Origin: Rhodospirillaceae bacterium | GTDB taxonomy: Bacteria > Pseudomonadota > Alphaproteobacteria > Rhodospirillales > Rhodospirillaceae | DNA: 64,000 nucleotides | Assembly: GCA_947476925.1 (NCBI GenBank) | Contig: CANJSF010000010.1 | Span: 1 to 64,000 of the forward strand | Direction: 5' to 3' | In this document: one piece after another, positions 7,938 to 17,993 of the stretch | Layout: every line of letters starts with the position of its first letter | Numbering within the stretch: the first letter of the stretch is position 1 | The notes under the pieces: generated by a model | Told to the model about the DNA's origin: nothing | Databases searched by the model: none | Seen by the model: the letters and a program-made list of their open reading frames with translations, nothing else | Program-made: the position numbers and the translations under genes

Positions 7938-9284
7938 TCAGGGTTTAGCTTGCTGGTCCAGGAGGGCCATCTCGGCGCGGTAATGTTTCAAGCCGCGTGT
8001 CAGAAGCACAAAAACTGGCACCGCTATCATAATGGCGACGCCCGATAGTCCGTACTTTAAGGCTATTTCATCGCCAAAGAGGCGGTCAGTGATTAGCCCC
8101 ACCAGCGGCGGCCCGATGAACAGCCCAGCAAAGTTGATAATAACCCAGTAAACGGCGACGGCTTGGCCGCGGACTTGATTGGGTGCAAGCAGAGTCGTGG
8201 CAGTGGCGCCGCAGGCCGAGGCCATGGCTCCGCCAAAAGTAGAAAGCGAAAGCATGGCGATGGCGAGCCAGGGCGTGGGCATCAGCGGATAGATGATCGA
8301 GAAGGGGATAAGAATCATGTTGGCGATTAACACCGCGCGCATGGGCCCTCCCTTATCACCAGATTTCGTGAAACGGTCGGCCAGCCAGCCGCCAAAATTT
8401 GCCCCACCAGGGCCAAAAATCAGGAACATGATTCCCAGCGTCAAGCCAATGTCGGCCATGCCCCACCCCCACGTGCGGCGGAATAATTCGGCATTAAAGA
8501 ACTGAGCATAACCAATCACAGTCATGGCCGTTTGGCCAAACCACAAACAGCCAAAAGCGTTGCGATGCTCCCAATAGTATTTCAAGGCATCCAGCAGCGA
8601 GGGTTGTGTGGTGGTTGATCGGTCCAAGGCAATGCGGTCGCGACGGTGGGGTTCTTTGACAGTCAGCATGAGCAACGACAAAATCAGGCCTGGAATTGCA
8701 ACGAAGAGGAACGTCGCGCGCCAGCCGTCAATGGTTCCAAACACGGGCAGCGTCACTTCTGGTGTTTTCATAACCTGAGCGACAATCCAACCACCCAAGA
8801 TCGAACCAATCGCGGTACCAAGCGATATGCCGCTCATGTAAAGGCTGACTGCGCGGCCGCGCTTCTCTTTGGGGAAGTAATCGTTGATCAGCGACAGAGC
8901 GCTGGGGGTGAGCGTGGCCTCGCCAACACCAAGGCCGATACGCGCCGCAAACAACTGTGAAAAGCTTTTTGCAAAAGCAGATACCGCCGTCATCACCGAC
9001 CATAGGGCAATTCCCCAACCAATCAGGAGGCGGCGGCTCATGCGGTCAGCAAGCCATCCCAATGGAATTCCGAGCGTGATGTAAAAAATCGCAAACGCTG
9101 GGCCGAGCAGCAGGCCGATTTGCGTGTCGCTCAGTTCAAATGAAGCTTTGATGGGGCCAATGAGGTAACTGAGAATTTGTCGGTCGAGCCATGAGACAAT
9201 ATAAGCCAACAAAAGCAAAACAACGACGTACCAAGCGTACGTCGGGTTGGGATACGGCGGCTCTGTTGTTGGTTCAGATGTCAT
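7938..9284 (-). CDS. MFS transporter, spinster-like (third of three tandem paralogues)
   Basis: A 448-residue inner-membrane transporter with about twelve predicted membrane segments. The MFS loop motif between segments 2 and 3 reads GWLADRMSRR, and AARIGLGVGEATLTPSALSL is the spinster-group signature in segment 4-5. It starts PYPNPTYAWYVVVLLLLAYI after a short cytoplasmic tail, almost the same opening as its two upstream neighbours. It lies 15 bases after the second paralogue, so the three form one operon. Substrate unknown; spinster-like MFS proteins move lipophilic or organic-acid compounds. Confidence 0.88.
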   Translation of the reverse strand: MTSEPTTEPPYPNPTYAWYVVVLLLLAYIVSWLDRQILSYLIGPIKASFELSDTQIGLLLGPAFAIFYITLGIPLGWLADRMSRRLLIGWGIALWSVMTAVSAFAKSFSQLFAARIGLGVGEATLTPSALSLINDYFPKEKRGRAVSLYMSGISLGTAIGSILGGWIVAQVMKTPEVTLPVFGTIDGWRATFLFVAIPGLILSLLMLTVKEPHRRDRIALDRSTTTQPSLLDALKYYWEHRNAFGCLWFGQTAMTVIGYAQFFNAELFRRTWGWGMADIGLTLGIMFLIFGPGGANFGGWLADRFTKSGDKGGPMRAVLIANMILIPFSIIYPLMPTPWLAIAMLSLSTFGGAMASACGATATTLLAPNQVRGQAVAVYWVIINFAGLFIGPPLVGLITDRLFGDEIALKYGLSGVAIMIAVPVFVLLTRGLKHYRAEMALLDQQAKP

Positions 9285-9299
9285 GGTGCGACGGTTGAA

Positions 9300-10670
9300 T
9301 TATTTGCCGGTGCCCAACCAAGCTTCAGCCTCTTCCACAGCTGCGCGGTAGAGTTTGAGGTTGTAGCTTAAAACCAAAATGGCGATAACGCTGGCAACGC
9401 CACATGTTAATGCAAGGGAATAGCGCAGCATTAACTCATCTTTGAAAACGAAATCTGTCACAATCGCAACCGCACTCGGGCCAACGGTGAGGCCTAACAA
9501 GCTGATGACGAAATAGTAAAGCGCTGTGACTTGACCTCGCATTTGGTTCGGGCAAATGAACATCAATGATGCGGCGCCTGTGGCCGTGACCCACGCTCCG
9601 CCAATTGAACCGAATACAAGCACGCCAAGGGCGATCTCTGGTGTCGGCATCAATGGCACCAGCACATAGGGTGCAGCCATCAGGCATACAACGCCTATCA
9701 GGTTCGAACGCATATGGCCGTCTTTGCGGCCATTTTTATAGAACCAATCCGCCAGCCACCCACCGAAGTTGACGCCAATGGGGACAGTAAAGATCATGAT
9801 CATGCCATACGCAAAGCTGATCTGGCCAATGCTCCAGCCCCAGGTGCGAATGAAGGTGGTGGGCAGCCACGAGAAGTAGGCATAGCCAAGGATCGTGACA
9901 ACCGACATGCCAATGAAGTGACTGGCAAACATTTTCCAGCGATGCTTAAGAAATTTTACCACTTCGCTGACGGGAATTTCGTCTGTCTGACCCTGTGCGG
10001 TTTGAATTTTCATTTTGCCGCGACGCAGCGGCTCTTTGACCGTCAGCATCAGCAAGGCGACCGCAATGCCAGGCAGGCCCACGACCAAGAACACTGTTTG
10101 CCACGCATATAGCTCGCCAATGATTGGCAAAGTGAACGGTGGGGCTTGCGAAACAAATTGAACCACTTGGCCACCCAGAATCATGGCCACAGCTGCACCT
10201 AAGCCGACGCCGGAATTGTAAAAACTAATAGCTTGGCCACGTTTGTCTTTGGGGAAGTAATCGCTGATCAGTGATAACGCACTTGGAGCAAGCGTTGCCT
10301 CGCCGACGCCCACGCCGATCCGCGCGAGAAACAAGGTCCAGTAACTGTGGGCCAAGCCGCACATGGCAGTCATTAAACACCAAAGGGCAATACCCCAACC
10401 AATGATGCCCCGCCGGCTGGCGCGGTCGGCTAGCCGCCCTATCGGCAATCCCAAGATGGTGTAGAAAATGGCGAACGCCAGGCCGAGCAGCAAGCTCATG
10501 GACGTATCAGAAATGCCGAGGTCGCGCTTAATGGGCTGAACCATCAGCGCCATAATTTGTCGATCTAGGAACGACAAAATATAAGCGAACGTTAAAATGA
10601 CGACGACATACCAAGCGTAGGCGTTTGACGGATAGGGTGGTTCTTGGTTTTGGTCGCTGGGCTGCGTCAT
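9300..10670 (-). CDS. MFS transporter, spinster-like (second of three tandem paralogues)
   Basis: A 456-residue membrane transporter with the same architecture as its neighbours: NAYAWYVVVILTFAYILSFL opening, IGRLADRASRRG loop, ARIGVGVGEATLAPSALSLI, and a central cytoplasmic loop followed by a second six-helix bundle with an NFGGWLADWF repeat of the loop motif. Fifteen bases separate it from each flanking paralogue. Sequence divergence between the copies suggests old duplication and possibly different substrates rather than a recent amplification. Confidence 0.88.
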   Translation of the reverse strand: MTQPSDQNQEPPYPSNAYAWYVVVILTFAYILSFLDRQIMALMVQPIKRDLGISDTSMSLLLGLAFAIFYTILGLPIGRLADRASRRGIIGWGIALWCLMTAMCGLAHSYWTLFLARIGVGVGEATLAPSALSLISDYFPKDKRGQAISFYNSGVGLGAAVAMILGGQVVQFVSQAPPFTLPIIGELYAWQTVFLVVGLPGIAVALLMLTVKEPLRRGKMKIQTAQGQTDEIPVSEVVKFLKHRWKMFASHFIGMSVVTILGYAYFSWLPTTFIRTWGWSIGQISFAYGMIMIFTVPIGVNFGGWLADWFYKNGRKDGHMRSNLIGVVCLMAAPYVLVPLMPTPEIALGVLVFGSIGGAWVTATGAASLMFICPNQMRGQVTALYYFVISLLGLTVGPSAVAIVTDFVFKDELMLRYSLALTCGVASVIAILVLSYNLKLYRAAVEEAEAWLGTGK

Positions 10671-10685
10671 GGTGATGCCTGTGAA

Positions 10686-12047
10686 TTATGCGATTGGCGC
10701 GATCATGCGCTCAGTTTCTTCGACGCTCGAACGATAATGTTTCAAATTGTAGACAAGCACCCACGACACCAAAACACCAGCTATAGCTGAAACGATTGTC
10801 AACGATAGGCCCACAGAGGCCGGGTTAGCAAAGACCTTATCAGTGATGAGTGCAACCGAGAGTGGCCCAAGGCCAAGTCCCAATCCACTAATCACAAACC
10901 AATACACTGCTGTGATTTGTCCGCGCATTTGGTTGGGCGCGATCATCATGAGCGCGGTGGGACCTGCGGCTGTCGGCATGCCTGAACCGACCGCGTGTAA
11001 AATCATCAAGGACATGGCGACGCTGGCATCAGGAATCAGTGGCACGGCGATGGCGGCTGGAATGAGAAGCAATGTGCCGATAAGGGCGGCGCGCATATGC
11101 CCATCCTTGAAGCCGCTTTTGTAGAGGTGATCACCGACTAAGCCGCCTAGCGTGACACCCACCGGCCCACCAATTCCAAGAACCAGACCATACCAAAAGC
11201 TAATGTCCCCAATGGTCCATCCGTGCGTGCGAATGAAAACCGAGGGCAGCCAAAATACATAGGCATTGCCGATGATGGTCATGACTGACAGCCCGAGGAA
11301 GTGAGAGCCATAAGTGCGCCATCGTGCCGTCAGGTACGCAACCACATCTTTGAGGGGCAGCGCATCAGTTGATTGCCCTGCGACGCGGTCACGCCGTGGC
11401 GGCTCTTTGACCGTCATCATCAAGGCGGCAGCAACTAGTCCCGGCGCGCCAATGGCAAGAAACACAGCCTGCCAAGCAAAAATATCGCCTACTAGGGGCA
11501 GATGATAGGTGCCGCCTTTTGAAACTGTTTCGATAACCTTGCCGCCCAGAATCATGGCGCTACCTGCGCCAAGGCCCAGGCCCCACGCGTAAACGCTGTA
11601 GGCCAATCCACGTTTGCCACGTGGAAAGTAATCGCCCAGCAAAGAACTGGCGCACGGTTGTAACGTCGCTTCGCCGACGCCGACGCCGATACGAGCCGCA
11701 AAAAGCGAGCCAAAGTTTTTTGCAAATCCACACGCCGCTGTCATGACGCTCCAAACTGCGATGCCGACCGCGACAATCGTGCGGCGATTGGCTCGATCCG
11801 CCAGGCGTCCAAGGGGAATGCCGAGAAGCGTGTAAAAGACGGCAAATGCGAGCCCGAGCACAAGGCTCATTTGGGTATCACTGATCCCAAGGTCGCGTTT
11901 GATCGGCTCGACCATCAACGTCAGGATGAAGCGATCGAGATAGGCAAAAACATAAGCCACCATTAAAATGATGACGACATACCAAGCATAGGTTGGGCTT
12001 GGATAGGGTGGCTCGGCGGTTGTCTCGCGAGTGAATGGCTCAGGCAT
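10686..12047 (-). CDS. MFS transporter, spinster-like (first of three tandem paralogues)
   Basis: A 453-residue membrane transporter. ATG 12047 is chosen because it gives MPEPFTRETTAEPPYPSPTY, matching the N-termini of the two downstream paralogues; the open frame reaches 12236 but the extra 63 residues are not membrane-protein-like. Motifs: GRLADRANRRT, ARIGVGVGEATLQPCASSLL. It leads the three-gene operon and is divergent from the sensor kinase at 12163, with 115 bases between the two starts. That spacing makes transcriptional control linked to the kinase conceivable, but this is inference. Confidence 0.88.
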   Translation of the reverse strand: MPEPFTRETTAEPPYPSPTYAWYVVIILMVAYVFAYLDRFILTLMVEPIKRDLGISDTQMSLVLGLAFAVFYTLLGIPLGRLADRANRRTIVAVGIAVWSVMTAACGFAKNFGSLFAARIGVGVGEATLQPCASSLLGDYFPRGKRGLAYSVYAWGLGLGAGSAMILGGKVIETVSKGGTYHLPLVGDIFAWQAVFLAIGAPGLVAAALMMTVKEPPRRDRVAGQSTDALPLKDVVAYLTARWRTYGSHFLGLSVMTIIGNAYVFWLPSVFIRTHGWTIGDISFWYGLVLGIGGPVGVTLGGLVGDHLYKSGFKDGHMRAALIGTLLLIPAAIAVPLIPDASVAMSLMILHAVGSGMPTAAGPTALMMIAPNQMRGQITAVYWFVISGLGLGLGPLSVALITDKVFANPASVGLSLTIVSAIAGVLVSWVLVYNLKHYRSSVEETERMIAPIA

Positions 12048-12162
12048 TACTGTCTCCCCCAGGAGCCACTCTAACCCGCATCGCGGCTGACTTGAAAGGC
12101 GAAGGATTCCGGTTTGTCGATTTAAGAAACAAGCTACGATGTGCTCTGAGGAGTTCTGCCCT

Positions 12163-14286
12163 ATGCCGGGAAAAGAGTTTGATCGAAAAATTAACTTTAG
12201 CCGCCGCGTTGCTCTTCTCGGCGCACTTGCGATCATTTTCCTGTTCTCGATTGTAACTGTTTATTTGATCTTGAATCGACAATCGACCATTGCGGGGGCA
12301 GACCAAGCGGCACGTCAACTGGCAAGAACACTTGAGGCCGGAGTCTCCGCGACCATCCAGTCGGCAGAAGTGGTTTTGGATTTTGCTGAGGCCGAGGTCA
12401 TTGAACGGGAAGCGCTAGGCGTCTTATCGACAGTAGACCTCTCAACCAAATTTGCTGAGGTCGCTCAATCCTGGTCGTTCATTCATTCAGTGTCATTTAT
12501 TAACGCGCGTGGGATTTTGCAGCATGCTGCCGTGAGGGATGCTGAGCGTGTGATGCGCGCGGCGGAATCGCTAAACAAGATCGATCTAAGGGCTCAAGAG
12601 TCATTCTCGATCCACTTAGGGGCAAAACAGGGTGAGGATAAGTTATTCCTGAGCGAGGTTCGGGAGGGATATGCAACGGGTACGCCAATCCTTGTCATCT
12701 CGAAGGGCGTCTGGGCGCGCGATGGACGACTGCTCGGGGTCGCTGTTGTTGCCATCCGGCAAGACGCGCTCGCGTCTTTGATACAAACAGCGATGCCCAT
12801 TACGGATGGCGCAATCAGCCTGTTCCGGATCGATGGAACACTACTCTGGGCGACGCCAGGTGTTGAGCTCAAGGTTGGTCATGCCTACAAACAGTCACGT
12901 ATGTTTCGTATTGCGGTTCATGAGGCAGCCGAGGGTTCGTACGAGGCCCCGGCGATGGAGGACGGTTTCGCGCGTCTTTTGGCATATCGCGTTGCGCCTC
13001 GGTACCCGCTCGTGCTTGTCGTAAGCACGCCATTATCGGAGATTCTTGGTGGCTGGCGGCAATCGGCTTTGGCGTTTAGTGCCGCAAGTATTCTCAGCAC
13101 ACTGGTGATTGCCGCCCTGACCGTATCCTTAGCGCGCCGGCTACGCGCCATGCGCGCCGCACAAATTGCGTTGCGCGAAAGTGAGGCACGCCTGCGTGAC
13201 ATGCTCGAATGCTCTAGCGACTATATGTGGGAGACCGACGCCAATGAACGTGTGGTGTCGCTTGTCGGCGCTGGTGCGCAAAACTATCCATCCCATCTTG
13301 GCAGTCACGGCACTGACGTCGCATTCTCGACAAATGAGCCGAGCGATATACAGGTATTGCTAGAGCACTTGAAGGCCCGCAAGGCATATCGCAATCTCAC
13401 GATACCCGTTAAAGGTCGCAATGGTGAACGTCGTTGGGTGCGCAATAGCGCGAATCCAAAGTTCGACGAGAATGGAGAATTTCAGGGGTATCGGGGTGTC
13501 GGAACAGACATCACTGAAGTTCGCAAACAGCGCGATATCATCGAGTCACAGCGCAAGACCGAAGCTCTGGGTAGATTTGCAAGTGGCCTTGCCCATGAGA
13601 TCAATAATTTGTTGCAACCGATTCTAATATATTCGGGTTTTGGCGTTTCAGATCAGGCGCAGGACGAGCGCGCCGTTTATTTCTCTAAAATTCGTCGTGC
13701 AGCCGAAAACGCATCAAATATTGTAAGGAACGCACTTTCATTCACGCGCCACGCGCCGCCGCGAACTGAAGCGACCGAGTTGTCAGGGCAGGTCAATGAT
13801 ACTCTTGAACTCCTTGCGGCCCGAATTCCCAGCGGCATCAATTTAATCATCGATCAAAGTTCACTTGGACATTGGGTCGATGTTGATCGAACGGGCTTAA
13901 CGCGGGCATTGACAAATTTACTGACCAACGCCGTTGAAGCCATGACTGTGCCGCCAAATTCGGGCGGCGAGATTAGAATATTTGCGCGTGAAATAACTTT
14001 GCCCGGATCGGCCGAAGGGCGCGTTGATGTCAAGCCAGGTCGTTACATCTGTCTCATCGTTGCCGACAATGGGCCGGGCGTACCGCCTGACATCTTGAAG
14101 AGTATTTTTGATCCGTTTTTTACAACCAAATCACAGGGGCAAGGAACGGGCCTTGGGCTCTCGGTCGTTGCGTCGTTGGTCAAAAGTTGGAGCGGCGCCG
14201 TGACGGTTTCGAGTATACCTAACGCCTGTACCGAATTTCGATTGTATTTGCCGGTCGCCGAGCGACGGCTTCAAGCGGCTCAATAA
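12163..14286 (+). CDS. Membrane sensor histidine kinase (Cache-like sensor, PAS, HATPase)
   Basis: A 707-residue kinase. A membrane segment lies near residues 13-36, followed by a periplasmic sensor of ~260 residues resembling dCache/PDC domains, a second membrane segment near 300-322, a PAS domain near 340-455 ending in [12 protein letters not shown], then the phosphoacceptor helix with [13 protein letters not shown] (His about residue 478) and an ATP-binding domain ([39 protein letters not shown]). The start ATG 12163 has GAGGAG upstream; another ATG at 12139 lacks one. No receiver gene is adjacent. Its H-box is nearly the same as that of the kinase at 22960. Divergent from the MFS operon. 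Confidence 0.88.
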   Translation: MPGKEFDRKINFSRRVALLGALAIIFLFSIVTVYLILNRQSTIAGADQAARQLARTLEAGVSATIQSAEVVLDFAEAEVIEREALGVLSTVDLSTKFAEVAQSWSFIHSVSFINARGILQHAAVRDAERVMRAAESLNKIDLRAQESFSIHLGAKQGEDKLFLSEVREGYATGTPILVISKGVWARDGRLLGVAVVAIRQDALASLIQTAMPITDGAISLFRIDGTLLWATPGVELKVGHAYKQSRMFRIAVHEAAEGSYEAPAMEDGFARLLAYRVAPRYPLVLVVSTPLSEILGGWRQSALAFSAASILSTLVIAALTVSLARRLRAMRAAQIALRESEARLRDMLECSSDYMWETDANERVVSLVGAGAQNYPSHLGSHGTDVAFSTNEPSDIQVLLEHLKARKAYRNLTIPVKGRNGERRWVRNSANPKFDENGEFQGYRGVGTDITEVRKQRDIIESQRKTEALGRFASGLAHEINNLLQPILIYSGFGVSDQAQDERAVYFSKIRRAAENASNIVRNALSFTRHAPPRTEATELSGQVNDTLELLAARIPSGINLIIDQSSLGHWVDVDRTGLTRALTNLLTNAVEAMTVPPNSGGEIRIFAREITLPGSAEGRVDVKPGRYICLIVADNGPGVPPDILKSIFDPFFTTKSQGQGTGLGLSVVASLVKSWSGAVTVSSIPNACTEFRLYLPVAERRLQAAQ

Positions 14287-14291
14287 ATCGG

Positions 14292-15422
14292 CTACCTGAC
14301 CGCGCCGGTAAAAAAATACTTGCCGCCGCTGCGCGTCGCATTTGGGTCGGGGTGATGCCGCTGAAAGTATTGGCTGGCCGCGTAGCCGCGAAACGTCTGC
14401 GCTTTGTCAAAGCCAGCTTCCGCGTACAAACTTTCAAGCGGCAACGCGTAAACAGTCAGCATGAAGGGCTCGTTGTTGCACGTTGCATCCCAATCACGGA
14501 GCGAGGCTTGGTAGGCGTCCATCTCGTCGAATTGTGGTGCATCGCAATGCAGCATAACGCCGCCGGGTGACAGTAACCGATGACACTCTCGAAAAATACG
14601 CGGCAGTGCCGCGCGTGATGTTTCGTGCAGGAGGATGCGCGAAACAACAAGATCGAATGAGGACTCCTCAAACGTGGTTGCCTCGGCATTCATCTGATGA
14701 AAGTGCGCGCCAACACCTAAAGCATTGGCTCGAGCATGGGCATAGCGCAAGCACGGTGCACTGCAATCAATGCCGTGAACCTCAGCCTCGGGGAATGCCG
14801 TGGCGAACGGCAAGGTATTATTGCCGATGGTGCAACCCAAATCGAGAATGCGCCGGGGCTTAAGCGCCGGGAAGCGCCGCTTGATCTCGGCCGCCAACGA
14901 GATTCCGGGGTCGTCGTTATTGGCCCCTTGACTGCCCATATTATGAACGGTGATCGTGCGATCGTATTCTGCGCCGGCAGCAACGTCGTCGGTTGTGCGC
15001 TCTGTGTGATAGCCGCCAGGTTTGCGATGAATGTCTTGGTCGGCCAAATAGTTTGGAATTTTGATGGTTGGATCGAGGGACAGTGAGCCTAGCGCGCCCG
15101 ATAAACTTTTGGCACGCGCAGCAAGGCTTTCGAGTTGGCGGTCGATGATCGCGCCGCTCACAGCATACATACGGTCTTGATTGTCGGTGCGCAGCCGATA
15201 CCACTGGCGGGTTTGGTCAAAGCGTCGCATCGCCTTGGCAATGACGCGTGGGCTTTCGTCGCTGGCTTTCAGGTGTGGCCTAACCCGGTCTTCATACAGG
15301 GTGCGCAATTGCGGCCGGAACCGAGATTCCAGCTTAACAGCTAGATTTTGGCAAAATCGTTCATGCGCCGCTTCATCGTGCGTTGGCGTTGGCATGGCTG
15401 CGTGAGGGCGCGAGTTCGTCAT
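14292..15422 (-). CDS. Class I SAM-dependent methyltransferase
   Basis: About 376 residues (ATG 15422; a later ATG nine codons in is also possible). The N-terminal ~170 residues are a largely helical domain not recognised. The methyltransferase half follows: RRILDLGCTIGNNTLPFATA (motif I), EVHGIDCSAPCLRYA (acidic strand), FDLVVSRILLHE, LLSPGGVMLHCDAPQ. This resembles the UbiE/Methyltransf_25 group. The substrate is unknown. It converges on the sensor kinase with only five bases between stops and has no partner genes. Confidence 0.75.
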   Translation of the reverse strand: MTNSRPHAAMPTPTHDEAAHERFCQNLAVKLESRFRPQLRTLYEDRVRPHLKASDESPRVIAKAMRRFDQTRQWYRLRTDNQDRMYAVSGAIIDRQLESLAARAKSLSGALGSLSLDPTIKIPNYLADQDIHRKPGGYHTERTTDDVAAGAEYDRTITVHNMGSQGANNDDPGISLAAEIKRRFPALKPRRILDLGCTIGNNTLPFATAFPEAEVHGIDCSAPCLRYAHARANALGVGAHFHQMNAEATTFEESSFDLVVSRILLHETSRAALPRIFRECHRLLSPGGVMLHCDAPQFDEMDAYQASLRDWDATCNNEPFMLTVYALPLESLYAEAGFDKAQTFRGYAASQYFQRHHPDPNATRSGGKYFFTGAVR

Positions 15423-15575
15423 GGGCGCTATTGTGCCGTAACCTTGGCCATCATGGCAAATGGTGTCCGTGTTTAAGGCCCGGTTGGCGAGCATCTTTCC
15501 CTACCCCATTGTGACCCCGTTACGCCTGGCCTAACGTGTTAGAATTGCAGTTGGTGGGATTCGGGGGAGGCAATC

Positions 15576-16961
15576 ATGTTGCAGAGCATCAAAAAATTCT
15601 TCCAGGTTAATGAGGCTGAAGAGGCGGCATCGGACGACAATCCCTTAGCGCCCACACGCCCTGAACATAAGCAGCCGGCCGGGCCCATGCTGGCGTTGGC
15701 CTTTGGGTGGGGCTTTCTGATTACGGGGTTGCTCACGGGCGGCAGCATGGCCGCTGGCGTGCCGTTCTGGCCCGACCTGATCGAAGCCGCCTTTTGGGGG
15801 AACATGATTAACTTCGCCGTTGGCGCAGCGGTTGGCTACATGGGCTACAAAACGGCTTGCAATTCTGGGCTGCTGTATCGCTTCGCCTATGGCCGTATTG
15901 GCGTGTATTTGCCAGTTATCTTTCTCGCCATTCTCACGACGGGTTGGCAGGGTATTGTTGTCGGCGCATTTGGATTTGCGTGGGTTCAGGGCGTTGTTGT
16001 CGGTATCTTTGGTCAAACTCAATACGCGGGTGCGGCAGGTTTTAGCAGCCCATGGTTTTATATTTTTTCATTGTTTGCGGGCATTTTATACACAGTCACT
16101 ACATACAACGGCGTAAAGGGCATTCAAAAGATTAGCGTACCTTCTGTTGTGATTCTGGTGATCGTTGGAATCTACGCAGCTTATCTCAGTATCGGCCAGG
16201 TCGGTGGTTTTGACGCCTTCTTGGCAAAATCTGTCAGTGATGCGGCCAAAGCGCCAATCTCCATGGTAACGGCAATCAACCTCGTCATCGGATCTTGGAT
16301 TGTTGGCGCTGTGGTGATGCCCGAGTATACGCGCTTTGCAAAATCGGCATGGGTCGCAATTGCCATTCCCTTTGTCGTGCTGATTATTTCGCAATTTTTC
16401 TTGCAAATAATCGGTGCCATGGGTGCCACCGCTTCAGGCTCTGCCGATTTTACAGATTATATGAGTATTGCGAAACAAGGCCTGGTCGTTGGCGGGATAG
16501 GCCTGATTGGCATGAGTTTAGCTTTGTGGACGACAGGCGACGCGAATCTTTATTTGCCGGTGGTTCAGACAGCTTCAACTTTTCATCTTCGCACGAAAGC
16601 TATGGTGCTGTTATGGGGCACTCTCGGAACAATCTTCGGCTTGGGCATTTATCAAAGTTTTTTTGATTGGATCAATATTATTGCCAATCTTGTGCCGCCT
16701 TTGGTCGGCCCTTTGATCGTTGACTACTACCTTGTGCATCGCGCGAATTATCGGACCGAGGATTTAGGCCGTCTGCATGTTTGGAACCCGGCGGCCATGC
16801 TGGCGTATATCGCCGGTGCTGTAAGCACATTCTACAACCCCGAATGGCTGGTCCCGGCACTTTATGGTTTGATCGTCTCAATGATTGCGTATGCTGTTCT
16901 CTATTTCGCTGCGGCGCTGATTGGCGTGAAGGTTGGTTACAGCAAAGTGCAGCGCGCTTAA
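15576..16961 (+). CDS. Cytosine/purine permease family transporter (NCS1, CodB-like)
   Basis: A 461-residue inner-membrane transporter with about twelve membrane segments. The opening GPMLALAFGWGFLITGLLTG, then GSMAAGVPFWPDLIEAAFWGN, the VMPEYTRFAKSAW segment and the C-terminal PPLVGPLIVDYYLVHR fit the nucleobase:cation symporter-1 family closest to CodB. It probably imports a nucleobase-like or other small heterocyclic compound by cation symport. It starts a three-gene unit: the next gene begins 11 bases after its stop and encodes an exported nitrilase-fold protein. Confidence 0.82.
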   Translation: MLQSIKKFFQVNEAEEAASDDNPLAPTRPEHKQPAGPMLALAFGWGFLITGLLTGGSMAAGVPFWPDLIEAAFWGNMINFAVGAAVGYMGYKTACNSGLLYRFAYGRIGVYLPVIFLAILTTGWQGIVVGAFGFAWVQGVVVGIFGQTQYAGAAGFSSPWFYIFSLFAGILYTVTTYNGVKGIQKISVPSVVILVIVGIYAAYLSIGQVGGFDAFLAKSVSDAAKAPISMVTAINLVIGSWIVGAVVMPEYTRFAKSAWVAIAIPFVVLIISQFFLQIIGAMGATASGSADFTDYMSIAKQGLVVGGIGLIGMSLALWTTGDANLYLPVVQTASTFHLRTKAMVLLWGTLGTIFGLGIYQSFFDWINIIANLVPPLVGPLIVDYYLVHRANYRTEDLGRLHVWNPAAMLAYIAGAVSTFYNPEWLVPALYGLIVSMIAYAVLYFAAALIGVKVGYSKVQRA

Positions 16962-16972
16962 CGGAGCAACCC

Positions 16973-17977
16973 GTGGATCAGTCACCGCTAGCGCCTTCAG
17001 ATATTCAACGTCGACGGCTCTTGCAGGTCGCTGGGTTAGGTATAGCTGTTGCATCGATTGGCCAGCCTGCTTTGGCTTCCGCGTCTGTGCAGCACGTAGC
17101 GTCAGTTGCACTTGATCGCGATGTTGTTCGTGTCGCTGCCGTGCAATCCCACCCTGTGGCAGATATCGCTGCTAACCTGGAATCCCTGCTTGGCGCGATT
17201 GATCGCATGCAAACCCAGGCGAGTAAAAAAGACCTGATTGTCTTTCATGCGGCAGCGCTGCACAGCATCGCACCTCGCGACCTTGCTGATGCAAAGAAAG
17301 CGGCAATACGCATGAATGACCCAATCGTGACCGCGATTGGTTTTAAAGCGATGCAGCATCGCGTTTATATATCGTTCTCGGCTTACACAACCGATGTTGC
17401 TTGGCCCGATGCGATTATTCCGCGCCAGTTCTTGATCGGGCCCGATGGCAAAATCGCGCTTGCCGCCTGGCAGGCCACTCATGATGAGACGAGGCCGTTC
17501 CTGGCTAGTGTAGAGCGCATGCTGGAGCGTTATGTCGAATTGTATGGTCGTGATGCGGTTCTGCCTGTGGTGCGGACGAACATCGGCAATATCGCGCTGG
17601 CATCGGCCCAAGGCGCACCCGAGATCTATCGTGCGTTGGCGTTGAAGGATGCCGAGATCATAATTCGGGCAGAGAACGCTGCGCCCGCGCGGTGGGATGT
17701 ACAAGCCTCTGCCGCCTACAATAGCTGTTTTACAATTGCTGCGGCATCGGCTGTGGCACTCCACGCAGCGCACAATGAAGACGTGTCGACCTTTCATGGG
17801 GGTGGATCTGTAGTCGTTGGGCCGAGTGGCGAGACGCTGGCTGAAGCGGGCTCGCAGTGGGAGCAAACCATTGCGGCCAACTTGCCCATTGCCCATGCGC
17901 GCGCCAAACGCAGCACTCTCCAAACTCATTCGGCAATGATCCTGCCGATTTATGCCCGGCACTTAACACTTGCCTAA
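16973..17977 (+). CDS. Tat-exported nitrilase-fold protein lacking the catalytic triad
   Basis: A 334-residue protein starting at GTG 16973 (GGAG upstream). It has a twin-arginine type signal (RRRLLQVAGLGIAVA) and then a carbon-nitrogen hydrolase fold: DVVRVAAVQSHPVADIAANL, later GAPEIYRALALKDAEIIIRA and GGGSVVVGPSGETLAEAG, which align with AmiE-type amidases. The family's catalytic Glu (PE motif) is replaced by HA (about residues 92-93), the Lys region (YRK in AmiE) reads AWQATHDE, and the nucleophile Cys position is Ala (about residue 210, in IALASAQ). It is therefore probably not a classical amidase or nitrilase; a binding protein or a changed chemistry is possible. Downstream of the permease and 16 bases upstream of another exported hydrolase-fold protein. 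Confidence 0.72.
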   Translation: MDQSPLAPSDIQRRRLLQVAGLGIAVASIGQPALASASVQHVASVALDRDVVRVAAVQSHPVADIAANLESLLGAIDRMQTQASKKDLIVFHAAALHSIAPRDLADAKKAAIRMNDPIVTAIGFKAMQHRVYISFSAYTTDVAWPDAIIPRQFLIGPDGKIALAAWQATHDETRPFLASVERMLERYVELYGRDAVLPVVRTNIGNIALASAQGAPEIYRALALKDAEIIIRAENAAPARWDVQASAAYNSCFTIAAASAVALHAAHNEDVSTFHGGGSVVVGPSGETLAEAGSQWEQTIAANLPIAHARAKRSTLQTHSAMILPIYARHLTLA

Positions 17978-17993
17978 AATTGAGGGGGCTCCC

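Noticed and set aside
12045-12162. Binding site linking the sensor kinase to the MFS operon
   Set aside because: No convincing repeat or palindrome was found in the divergent spacer, and the kinase itself has no DNA-binding domain.
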